A DNA stretch of 64,000 nucleotides. Source: Akebia trifoliata. Its lineage: Eukaryota > Streptophyta > Magnoliopsida > Ranunculales > Lardizabalaceae. The stretch spans positions 1 to 64,000 of the forward strand of contig JADQWC010000123.1 of NCBI GenBank assembly GCA_017979445.1, given 5' to 3'. Positions 12,041-23,040 of this stretch are shown piece by piece (position 1 is the stretch's first letter; each line of letters opens with the position of its first letter). The position numbers were made by a program, and so were the translations under genes. The notes beneath the pieces are model-generated. The model saw nothing but the letters and a program-made list of their open reading frames with translations, was not told where the DNA came from and did not search any database.

Positions 12041-13490
12041 TCATTCATAGTTTATCCTCATGAGGGCTAGGACTAATTTGATGCTTTCTTTTTAATTTTA
12101 TGATTTTATCTTTCTTTTTTTCTTTTTTTTTTCTTTTTGTAGTGTTGACTTGTCTCAGTCTTAGGTTAAGAAAAGAACATGATGGCCCAAAATGATTGAC
12201 TAGGGTTAGATAGTTATTTTCAGGATAGCAAAGATGGCATTTCATCATCTCACGATCAAATCTCAGGTGTAATATTTCTTGACAGTATCAACATTGATCG
12301 ATTGAGGGAAGACTTGTTCGTCTATTTCTATAAGGATCAGAGCTCCTCTTATCATTACCTTCTGCATGACAAATGGTCCCTCATAATTTTATCGAAACTT
12401 TCCTTTGACATCTTCTTGGATTGGCAGAATCTTATTCAAGACGATATCTCTTGGTGAGAAATATCTAGGTTTGACTTTTTTATTGTAGGCACGAGCTATT
12501 CTTTGTTGAGATGTCTATGGTAAATAGATGCAAGGTGCTTCCCCTCTATCAGATTCAGTTGATCGAACAGAGTTTGAATCCATTCAGTTTCATCCAACTC
12601 TACTTTCTTAAAGATCCAGAGGAAAGGAATCTAAACTTTTATGGACAAAATTACTTCCATTCCATACACTAGTGAGTAAGGCATTATACCAGTCGAAGTC
12701 TTGAACGAGGTTCGATAGGTGTGAAGTGAAAAAGGCAACATGTCGTGCCAATCCTTGTATGTAACAGTCATCTTCTCGATAATTCTCTTAATGTTCTTGT
12801 TGGCTACCTCGACAACTTCGTTCATCTTGGGTCTATAGGGTACCGAGTTGTTAGTGATCTAAAAGTCTTTGTACATTTTGATAATATCCTTATTCTTGAA
12901 GTTTTTAACATTGTCGGTTACTAATCTGCTAGGAGCCCATAACGATAGATGATATTATTCTTGACAAACTTCAAGACGTTGTTTTTCGTGACATTGGCAT
13001 AAGATACTGCTTTTACCCACTTAGTAAAGTAATCAATAACGACTAGGATGAAGTACTGCTCGTTTGCTGCTTTTAGCGGGATCTGCCCGAGGACGTTTAT
13101 GCCTTAGAGCAAAAATGGCCAATAGGTAGTCATGTTATGTAATTCGGAAGGCAGAGCATTGATCTTATTGACGTAAATCTAACATAGATGGCATTTTTGA
13201 CCATGCTGATAGCAGTTACTCTCCATTGTCGTCCAATAATATCCCATCTTCATGATCTTCTTGACTAGCATATGACCATTCATGCAGGCTCCAGAGACTC
13301 CAACATGTATAGTCTTGATCAATCATTTTGCTTATGCTTCTGCCAAGCATCGGAGTAGGACTTCGTGATGTGATTTCTTGTACATAATTTTGTTGTTTAG
13401 GAAGAATTGGCCTGCCAATTTTTTAATGGTCCTTCAATCATTTGACATTGCATCTGATAAGGGGGTTCAATTTTTGAGGTATGCATTGAT
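12041..13490 (-). pseudogene. Element A pol: integrase part, degraded
   Basis: On the minus strand a zinc-binding remnant reads MGYYWTTMESNCYQHGQKC near 13245-13190. The catalytic-core end follows with EVVEVANKNIKRII, WHDMLPFSLHTYRTS and PYSLVYGMEV (12825-12631). These are hallmark positions of Ty3/gypsy integrase, which joins the cDNA to the genome. Frames are broken by several stops and shifts. Downstream (12630-12300) weak matches to the C-terminal region continue before the 3' untranslated region. Confidence 0.8.
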
Positions 13491-14444
13491 GTCCAAGTAC
13501 TATGGTTTTTCTTCAGGTACTTCTACTTCAACGGGTAGACAATAGGCTGGCTTATCTTGAATTCTAATCTCAATAGGATCGATGACTAGATCTTCTGAAA
13601 TACTGATCATGGAAGTGAGTATAGCTAGTGCATCTACAAATTGATTTTTAGCTCTCAGCATGTATGTGAATGAAATCCTATTAATGCTTGAGCTTAATTC
13701 TTTGAAAAACTTATTGTAAGGGATCAATATCTATTTTTGAGTTTTCCATTCTCTAGTCGTCTGATAGATTATTAGGCTTGAATCTCTGAATATGTCAATT
13801 TCATCTACCTTGAGATCTAATGCTAATTTTAACCCTGTTATGCATGCTTCATATTTAGTCTCGTTGTTAAAATATTGGGACTTTAATCTGATGGCGATTG
13901 GTATATGAGACCCGTCCGGTTTGATCAAGACTGCCCCTATTCTGTTTCCTTTCTAATTAGTTGCTCCATCAAAATATATTTTCTAGCCTGGTTTTTCATC
14001 ATGGTCCTTAATCTCAGTGATTAATATGGCTTCATTGGGAAAGTTCATCTTTAATGGCTAGTAATCGGACAACGGGTACTTGGCTAGGTGGTCGACGATG
14101 GCTTGCCCTTGATAGATTTTTGAGTGACATAGGTGATGTCAAACTTAGATAACAAAAGCTGTCATTTTAAAGTGCGGCCTATTAGCATTGGTTTCTCGAA
14201 AAGGTACTTTAAGGGGTCCATTTTGGCAATAAGCATAGTCGAGTAACTGAGCAAATAGTGGCGTAGTCGTTAAAATGCCCAGACTAATGCACAACAAATC
14301 TTCTCGAGTGTCGAATATTTTGTTTCGTACTCAGTAAACTTGTTGAGGTAATAAATGACTTGTTCCTTCCATCCTGATTCATCGTGTTGTCTTAATACAC
14401 ACCTATTGACATTTCTTGTATTGAGATATACATTAGAAGAAGTT
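13491..14444 (-). pseudogene. Element A pol: RT end, RNase H and second RNase H, degraded
   Basis: The minus strand at 14530-14270 gives CVLRQHDESGWKEQVIYYLN and YSTLEKICCALVWAF, the RT-RNase H junction. The frame nominally opens inside element B, so only the part below 14445 belongs to A. It continues with MDPLKYLFEKP and LLSKFDITYVTQKSIKGQA (about 14230-14060). A second RNase H (13928-13500) has ETKYEACITGLKLALD, FRDSSLIIYQ and NQFVDALAILTSM. Two RNase H domains in tandem are a mark of the Tat lineage. In the second domain the usual GDSDL-like acidic motif reads RDSSL. The gene is cut at 14444 by element B and resumes at 45787. Confidence 0.82.
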
Positions 14445-15990
14445 TGTAGACACCCCATTTTTGCATTCGCCTGATTAATCAAGTTGTAAACCCGATTGCG
14501 ACGGTTCCTAATGATAGATGAATATTCCAATGTTTTTTATTTGTTACTAAATATGTTTCAAAAATTCAGATGAGATATCTGAAGTAAAATAAACTTTAGA
14601 AATCACGCTACGCTAGGAAAATAAGACCTCAAAACGTATAAATCATCATTCTTCAAACAAAAAGAAGTTTTATGAGAAAAATCACTAAAAAATGATCAAA
14701 TTACCAAAATATCCCTAATATCTAAACATCCCTAGAGCCTACATTATTATTAGAAAAACCCTTTCGAACACATAAAACAACAAACTAAAACCATATAAAC
14801 CGTTTCACCAATTTTCACAAAATTTGACAAAATTATGAAAATACCCTTCATAGGGTCCACGATCATTTTACATCAAACATTCATAAATGACACAAACCGA
14901 TAATCTCATCGAATTCTTTATGAAAAATCGATTTGAAACATTCCAAAACATCGAAAAACAACTTCTCAACACAAAAGTCATCTTGGGGGGCAAAATGCTA
15001 GTTTTCCAATTTTAAAATTTTAAAAATTTGAAATTAATTAATAAAACATTAATTAATGACAAGTGAAACCTTATTAAAATTAAATTAAAATTTTGAACAA
15101 ATAAAATCAATCAATTAAACCCTCAGGGAAATTTTAGGTGGTTGCCCACTTATTTAAGTAATGCCCCCTTGATATTTATTAAAGGACCCCTCCATCTGGG
15201 GGCTCAAAGAATTAAAGATATAATTAGGGGGTTTTCCAAAAAACTTAAAAATACATTCTTTCATTGTACGCAAGATTAAAAACACTAAATTCAAAATCCT
15301 AATTTAAAACCTTAATTCAAGAAACCCTAATAAAATCATATTTCACCTTATCCTAATAGACCTAATCCAACACCAACTTTACCCAAAAAAATTCTATAAA
15401 TATAGAGCCTCCACAACCTAATTCCGGAGGTCAAAATAAATCCTAGAAAAAGAAGGTCAAAAAGTCTCCCTAGCCTTCTCCAACCATAATTTTGAAGCCC
15501 TAGCTCCCTACCTATCATCCAAACCCTAGCTTTTACTTAAAAAACACCTAGAAATCTTTCAAAAATATCTAGAAACCCTTAAAAAAATATAGAAAATACT
15601 CAGATCTAGATACCTCAACTTGGAGATTAGAAGTAGATCGAGTGACGGAAACAAAACAAGGAATCTCATACGAGGAGTCTCTCCGTCAGCTCTAAGGGAG
15701 CAAATCGTTATACTTCTCATTTTTTATTTATTTATTGATTTTTGATCTTTTAGCAATGTAATATTTTTTGAGAAATAATAGAGACTGGCGTTTGTCGGGC
15801 GGGATTGGTGTCTAACACCTTCTAACCCCGTAACGTGATCCTCGGGCCTGTTCTCTTTGTGGATTAATGTTTTATCTGTTAGAGTCAATATTTGGTTCCT
15901 AGGCTGTAATAACTAGGTGGCGACTCCCAATCACCCAAATCCTAAAAAAAACAAGGCAGATCTGCATCCTGCGGTTTAAGGGCACTTTCA
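14445..15990 (+). repeat. 5' LTR of element B, 1546 bp
   Basis: TG at 14445 and CA at 15990. A TATA box (CTATAAATATAG) is at 15393-15404. The U5 end carries TGGCGACTCC at 15918-15927, a look-alike of the adjacent primer site. Homologous LTRs are at 7773, 28245 and 44281. Confidence 0.9.
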
Positions 15991-15991
15991 G

Positions 15992-16009
15992 TGGCCACTC
16001 CACTAGGGA
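15992..16009 (+). promoter_or_regulatory. Primer-binding site of B
   Basis: TGGCCACTCCACTAGGGA begins one base after the LTR. It resembles the TGGCGACTCCACTGGGGA class of primer sites that I associate with Tat-type elements. The tRNA was not identified here. Confidence 0.65.
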
Positions 16010-16486
16010 TACTTGAGGATCAAACTTGAAAAAAATCTCGAATTTTGGTGCATTGCCAAATCGACCTAGTTTTTATTTATTTATTTTGATTTATTTTTAT
16101 TTGTTTATTTGTTTATTTTTATTCTTTTGACTTGATTGTGGATAATTTGTTCAGATTTTAAGTATGTTATTTTTGATTTCTTTCACGGTCCAATTGAGGG
16201 TTACTTTTTGATGACCCCTAACCAATGAAAGATTCAAAGTGACATATGAATGAAGGATGGAATGATGGTGGTTGGGATGAGAATCATGGATATTTTTTTT
16301 TGTTTTAGAAAATTTTTGGATGAAAATTGTTTAGCACATTACTATGCATGTGTGACGCTTTATAAAAATAAGTTATTTGTAAGTGATGTGCTAAGAAACA
16401 AGAAATTTTTTTTTTTTTTAAGTTGGTCGTGATGATGAAGGGATTCTAAGAAAAAAAAATCACAAAAAAAAAACAGCACTTAAAAC
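16010..16486 (+). other. Leader of element B, no gene seen
   Basis: AT-rich text with T runs and repeated TTTATTTATTTT. I see no coding similarity. It ends at the left inverted repeat of the captured segment. Confidence 0.5.
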
Positions 16487-16619
16487 ATGGTGTGCCAATA
16501 GTAAAGTTGCATTTTTTCTTATTTTATCTTCTTCTCAAATGGGTCTTGGCAGCAAAGAAGAGAGGCATTCCTCTCTCTCTCTCTCTCCCTCTTCTCCTTT
16601 CCTTTTAGATTGTGATGAC

Positions 16620-16860
16620 TTCACCATTAAACCATCAAACATGTCCAACACAACCTTAACTGCATCTCGAGCTCATTCCGCCTCTTTGTCGAGATAAACT
16701 GTCTCCTTCGATTCCAAAGCCATTTCGATATCTTCTCGAGCTTCTGCAAACCTGAGATTAATTTCATTGACCTTTTTATTCTGATTGAAATTAGGTACTG
16801 ATTCTTCACTAAATTTCCTCAAATCTTCACAGTTTCTGAATTAGGTTGAAGGATTTGAGC
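16620..16860 (-). pseudogene. Fragment of a host-like gene captured in a transposon
   Basis: The minus strand reads ...NEINLRFAEAREDIEMALES then KETVYLDKEAE, a stop, and ARDAVKVVLDMFDGLMVK. The composition (acidic, helical, few repeats) is unlike retroelement proteins. From memory it resembles a conserved plant organellar protein often labelled 'embryogenesis-like protein'; I could not check this. There is one in-frame TGA within the helix and another shift near 16820. Similarity ends near 16625, in front of a CT/GA-rich tract, as at an exon end. The upstream part (16870-17060) may encode its targeting region but is not readable in one frame. Confidence 0.5.
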
Positions 16861-17069
16861 AAATGAAGTTAAGGAAAGAGTGGAATTTTGAGATGAGTAA
16901 GTTTAAAATGTTCGGTGTTGGGGTTGAAATTGGGTTCAAAACGTTTTGATTTGGGATTATTCTTGAGAAAAATGAAGAGATGGGTCTAGAAGATTGTCGA
17001 AAAGGGTATTTCAACAAAAATTTACAGAGGGAAATTTATGAACGCTGATGCATTTTTTCTAAAGAAAGG

Positions 17070-17880
17070 TGTCGACAACAAATTTCTACGGATCTACCTC
17101 GAGATTCATGAAATAAGATCACAAATAATTTTATTGATTGTTGATGAAAAGTAGATACAGATCTCAGTGTTTCCTCTGATTAACAGTCAAATACAAAATA
17201 GTAACGATATATGTAGCTTTTCTTCTCTCTGAGCTTCGCGTTTTATCGGTTGAGAAGGATGCTTTGACGTTGTCTTTGTTTTGTGCTTGATCTTCTGTAG
17301 AGGCTTCTGTAGATTTTCTTCTCTCCGGACTTCGCACTTTATCGGCTGAGAAGGTTTTCTTAGCTTCTGGAGAAGGACTTTATGCTTGATCTTCTCTTTA
17401 GTCGGAGTCCGGATCTCTGAAGAATTTTGCTTTATCTTTAGAGGAGGGCTTGAGAGCTTCTTCTTCTCTAGAGGGAGAGCTTCTATCTTCTGAGATAAAG
17501 TGATCCAGATCCTCTCTCAATGAGAAAGGCTCTTGTATTTATAGACTTAAAGATAATTTAACTTTCCAATTATACCCTCAACTTAAAGAGTTTTAATTGA
17601 TTTATTTAAAAGGCTAAATTTGTCCAAATCCCATTTTAAGGATTCTATGGATTATTATTGGGCCAAACTCATTTACTTGGGTTTGAGGCCCAATATTTAA
17701 TATGTGGATCACTTGATTTTTATTTAGATCATGGGCCTTATCTGCGAAAGCCCAAAATTCAGGCTTGTAAGAGGCACGTTCCCATTTAATGGACTCAATT
17801 TGGATTTGAGACCCATTATAAAATTAGAGATTTTTATTTATAAAATTTGTAAAGGCCTCCTCAAAATTTTGGTGCCTACA
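17070..17880 (-). repeat. 3' LTR of element C, 811 bp
   Basis: On the plus strand it runs TGTCGACAACAAATTTCTAC to ATTTTGGTGCCTACA, so on the element's strand it is TGTAGGCACC...TTGTCGACA. The TATA box (reverse of GTATTTATAG) is at 17535-17544. Its partner is 35910-36719. Confidence 0.95.
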
Positions 17881-17895
17881 AATGCCCCCTCAAGG
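17881..17895 (-). promoter_or_regulatory. Polypurine tract of C
   Basis: On the minus strand CCTTGAGGGGGCATT directly precedes the LTR start TGTAGGCACC, the expected plus-strand primer position. Confidence 0.75.
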
Positions 17896-20800
17896 ATGCA
17901 TTATCGAATGCGAGGCTGAGGATGAGGTATCCTTGATTATGTCGGCTGACACGTGAAAGCTTTGAGTTTAGAAGGATTTTCCACATGTCTTTGAAACCTT
18001 GTAGTAGGACGTTTTTCACTAAAGGATGGGTGATCCTTGAGAACAATTTAACCCACATGAAGATGCATAACCCCAGTATACTTAGCTTTCTCATAGTTGA
18101 GATACATGAGATTAAATCCATGTATTTGGTACGTGCATGTACCCAAAAGTAGTATCAATACTTCATTCAGAGCACTTAGAAATAATTGTTGGGTTGCTTG
18201 ACTATGAACCCCTCTTAGTTTCAATATCAAAGATTTTGAACGAGTATTTACTATGATGATCTTGTTGATGAAGATCAAACTAAAATTGATCGTGATGCAA
18301 GATAATCATTGGTCATGATATTTATCATTTAAACTCCATCCAATGCAAACCAATATGGCTCATGTATTGGCTTTCAAAGCCCACACCTTGAAGACTACTT
18401 CATTGGATAATTTCAATTAAGCTCACAAAAGCAAACCAACGTGGTCCATGTATTAGCCTTTGAAGTCCACAAGTTCAAGACTACATTTTTTCTTTCTTCC
18501 TTCCTCATGGGCTATACCATAACAGAAAAGTTAATCCCATCAACGATTTTTTTGAGCCCAATTATTTGGCAATGTTAGGTGTGTCATATATGTGAGCTCA
18601 ACAACTTTAGTAAGATTTGACTCTTACTAAGTTGGTAAGATTTGAATCTTGCAAAGACAACTTCTCTTGGTTTCACTCCAGTATCGGAACAATCACGCAC
18701 ATACTAGCCCAATGGGCTTTTACACCTCATTGCCTTATGCTTTGTTGTTATTAGGCCCAATAACCATATATCAAGAATTGTTTTCAGGCCTTAAAACAAC
18801 TACATTGGTCTTGGGCTTGGCTGTAGTAAATAGTGGCGAGTCATGTACTAGGTTGGGCTTTAGCACAATTCGAATCTTACTAAGTTAGTAAGATTAGTTT
18901 TGTTTTATTTTACCCATTTTCTTTTTTTTACACCTCCAACACAGACTTCTTTTTCTTCTTTTCTTCTTCCTGCCTACTACTCCTCTAACTGTTCTTAGAC
19001 AATCCCACTTCTTCTCAAACTCATCTTCTCTTCCATTCTTTTCCAACAACACCTCTTCTTTTCTCTATTTATTCTCTTCTCTCTTTTGTTTTTGGTTACT
19101 TTTGCACAGCCGAGAGAACAACGAAACAGGCACACCATTCCAACTTTGATTATTTGTTTTTTTTTTTTTTTTTTTTTGCAGAGCCATGAGAATAGAGAGG
19201 CAAGAGGTGTGACCTGATTGCCACAGAGACAATTGTTTTAATTTTTAATGAATAATGTGCTTTGGTTGTACATTGTACATGTGTGCTTCAAAGCCTTGAA
19301 GTTGGATTTAGACGTCCTCTAAAGAAGCCAACGTCCCTTAGTAAGATTTGAGTCTTACTAAGTTAGTAAGCGTAGCCTTGCTATCAATTTTTTTTTAACG
19401 CCTTTGTATAAACCCTTTGCGGCTTAACAATTAAAAGCTGGGGTGCCGATAGAATTTGTATCCAAACTAATATCTAAATCCCTCTTTCTCTAAAGTTCAG
19501 TTCGTTCTTGAGAACTCGATTGGAGCTGCTTCTCTCTCAGATTTCAGCCATGAACTCAGCCATAGAAGGAGAGTTTCGTAGGTTTTGAAAACTGATTTGG
19601 GATCTCGGCAACTTTCCATCTCTCTTGCTTTCTTTTCTTCTCTTCTTCCCCACGTTTTTTGCCCTCATCACCATGCCGAAGAAGAATGCCTTCTTCTTCA
19701 ACGAATTTGGGTGAGTTTTTTTTTTTTTTTTTTTTCAATCCTTCTCAAACACCAACTGATTTCAATAAAGATTCATCACTTTTAAATAACACAGACGTCT
19801 GCTAATGGCGGCAATTGATTTTTTTTTAGGGATTGGCAGCGACACATTGATTCTTGGAGTGCTGATTTTTGACGAGCTTTTGTAGCAACACGTTGATTCT
19901 TGGACCACTACGTGCCCACAGGTAACCTCTCTTCCTTCTCCTTTTTATTCTTTAAATTTTTTTTTTTTTTTTGTTCTTTTTTTTTTTTGTGTCCAAAACA
20001 GGGGCTGCGGCCTCTACCCACAAACGAACCGTCTGGGTTCGTTTAAATCTGATCCAAACCGAGTATAAGCGTCCGTAGATCGTGAGTTGAGGACGCTATT
20101 CAAAAATATGTTGAAGAAACGTTTGATGGAATGTTCTTGTTTGAGTTTGACTGATTCAGATTTTGGGGCTGAATCCGATCTTGGGGCTGTTCTAGATTGA
20201 GCAACCTCAATGTTAATCGGGTCTAGTTGAGCGGACTCACAATAGGCCGCAAATCATTTATATATTTTTTTGAAACTTCATCTAATCAGGACATTTATTC
20301 CATTAGAAATCTTTAAGATTGATTCCTAATTTGGATAAATCTTCTTGGATTTGAAATTCTTCATCGATCTAGAATTGGAATCTTCGATTAGATTTTTCTT
20401 TCGATAAAACTCTGACTTTTGTAAAATTGGGTTCGTAGCTTTTTTCCATTTTTTTTTTACTCTAAACAGAGTTTTAGTTTCATACAAACTCGACAACGAG
20501 TTTGAAAGAGATTTGGACTTCAATCTCCTTATGGATAGAACGCACCAACGAGAGTTTTTTTTTTATTTCGAAAGATTTAATTCGACAATTCACATCTCAT
20601 CGAGTAGGGTTCTATTTTCTGATAAATAGAACACAAGTTGCTGTAGAAGGTTTGTCTTCTCCTATTTTTGTTTTGTTTTTTTTTTTTAGCACACAGATCT
20701 ATCCTTTCTTAGAGAATCACGTAGTAGAGGCTGCCCATAGACCCTTTCACCAACATATTTTGGATGCGATCTTTTGCACTAGCACCCTTAAAGATGTGGT

Positions 20801-21819
20801 CAATATTGTCATTAATATGAAAGCAGCACAATATCCTGTAATTTCCCATCTTTGGATAGATTTATAATGACATTCACAATGCTGTTCACATACATTGTTT
20901 CTTCAATCACAATCTCTACCGCAGTTAATACCTTTTGATAATTAGGATAATACCAGACAACTTTTACTTGTTCCAAAAATCAATAGTTAGAAGATCCAAC
21001 TTTAGAATGGAATTCTACACTTAGTTTGTTAATCCAAACTACTAGCTCACATGGTTCAGAGATCTAACTTCATTCACCAACCCATGAATAGACAATCTTC
21101 CCAAAACATCGTAGCATGTCTTGAAAATCTATCCTCACCAACACCATATGAAGTTGGTGTTTCAAATGAGCTGTTGGTATTACAACCAGCACTACTTCCA
21201 TCCCGGCTAAGTACATTGACCTTTCCCTTTCTCCCGAGAGAACAAAAAAAAATTTCAATGAAAATAAAATTTGACCTTCATGACACAGTGATTTCCACCA
21301 AAGTATAACAAAATCCTTTTCCTATTTTTTTTTAGAACAACTTGTTGGAGGATATGAATAGAGTTCTTTGAGCATATAAAATAATCTTCTTGAATTGATT
21401 GTAATTTGAACTCCCCTTTTTTTGTATTACTTTGTTATACTTTATCTCTTCTCCTTATTGGGCCTTCCCCCCCCCCCCCGTTTTTCTTCAAAACTTGTGA
21501 ATGAATTTCATTGGGACTTCTCTTTTTCTTACAGATCCAGGATTACCAATAATATTGATATAAAGATCTGATTCTTTTTGGTCGATTGTAGCTCGACTAC
21601 AGCTTCGAAACCATAGGAAGGTATGGATCTTAATCATTCATCCCATATAATTTCTTTGAACTTTGTCATCCTCGCATTTCCTTTCTTATGAATTATAATC
21701 AGAATTACAAATTGAGAACTTATAACCCTTATCAGTCAACCTTTAGAACATTTATTTGTTAGTCTGCTTAGTAGTGGCCAATGTTGAATTGTTAAAAGTA
21801 TTGCTTGATAAACGATGTA
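17896..21819. other. 3' untranslated region of C: no supported gene, several short repeats
   Basis: About 18330-18480 has two copies of a stretch with AATATGGCTCATGTATT/AACGTGGTCCATGTATT followed by AAGCCCACA/AAGTCCACA. Palindromic CTTACTAAGTTAGTAAG-type motifs occur near 18610, 18873 and 19340-19370. Long T runs are at 19155, 19712 and 19957. The 19400-19560 stretch (GTATAAACCC near 19405, then CT-rich text) could be a promoter and leader for the downstream PMD gene on the plus strand; this is only inference. The ORFs in 19556-21308 show no recognisable product. Confidence 0.5.
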
Positions 21820-22900
21820 CACGTAGAAGAACCATGCGACGAATCATTTGTCAAACTAGTTGGCTGACCTCTAAAGTAACGGTTTATCAGTAATGCTTAG
21901 GAGTGGATGACGTCAACTGGCTGACAAACGTCAACTGGCATGCAGAATTATGGGACACAAGATTTATGCATGCAGAAGATCCATGCGACAAACTATTTGT
22001 CCAGCTAGTTGACTAACCTCTAAAGCAACTATTTATCAATAATGTTTAAGAGTGGATGACGTCAACTGGCTGACAAACGTCAACTGGCTTGCAGAATTAC
22101 GGGTCATAAGATTTATGCACGTAGAAGATCCATGCGACGAACTATTTGTGCAGCTAGTTGACTAACCTCTAAAGCAACTGTTTATCAGTAACGCTTAGGA
22201 GTGGATGACGTCAACTGGCTAAAAGAATCGCGGTATACAAACTTTATACACGTGAAGATCCATGCCACGAACTATTTGTCCAGCTATTTGGCTAACCTCT
22301 AAAACAACTGTTTATCAGTAATGTTTAAGAGTGGATGACGTCAACTGGCTGACAAACATCAACTGGTTAAAATAAACGCGGTACGTAAGCTTTATGAACG
22401 TAGAAGATCCATGCGACGAACTATTTGTCCAGCTAGTTAGCTAACCTCTAAAACAACTGTTTATCAGTAATGTTTAAGAGTGGATGACATCAACTGGTTG
22501 ACAAAAGTCCACTGGTTAAAAGAATTGTGGTACACAAGTTTTATGCACGTTGAAGATCCATGCGACGAACTATTTGTCCAGCTAGTTGGCCCATCTCTAA
22601 AACAATCGTTTATCAGTAGTGCTTAGGAATGGACAACATCAATTAGCTGACAAACGTCAACTGGTTAGCAGCATCACAACGTCAATTGAATGACAAACGT
22701 CAACTGGTTAGAAAAACTATGCGACGAATCATTTGTCCAGTCCGTTTGGCCAATCTTTAAAACATTTGTTCATCAGTAATGCTTAAGAGTACACAACGTC
22801 AACTAACTAGCGGCATCATAACGTTAATTGGTTGACAAACGTTAACTGGTTAGAAAATCATGCGACGAATCATTTGTCCAGCCAGTTGACCAACTTGAGC
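21820..22900 (+). repeat. 149-bp satellite-like tandem array in C, about 8 copies
   Basis: The anchor CATGCGAC(G/A)AA recurs at about 21833, 21982, 22131, 22261, 22410, 22560, 22709 and 22857. Spacing is 149, 149, 130, 149, 150, 149 and 148. Each unit holds ATTTGTCCAGCTAGTTGRC, TTTATCAGTAATG and GATGACGTCAACTGGCTGAC. The later copies are more diverged. The array lies in the 3' untranslated region of C, just upstream of the antisense PMD gene. Confidence 0.92.
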
Positions 22901-23040
22901 ATAATTGAGCATGATGATTTTCTTTTTTTTTTATTCATACTCTTACGTATCTCTAATCAATGTGACCCTAATACTTAATGAGACATGTTACTTTTTTTTT
23001 TCTTTAATAAGTGTATTTGGTCCCCCCCCTTTTTTTAGAG

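Noticed and set aside
21466..21480. Run of C's as a functional tract
   Set aside because: Homopolymer, with length likely uncertain in sequencing; no adjacent LTR start, so not a polypurine tract.
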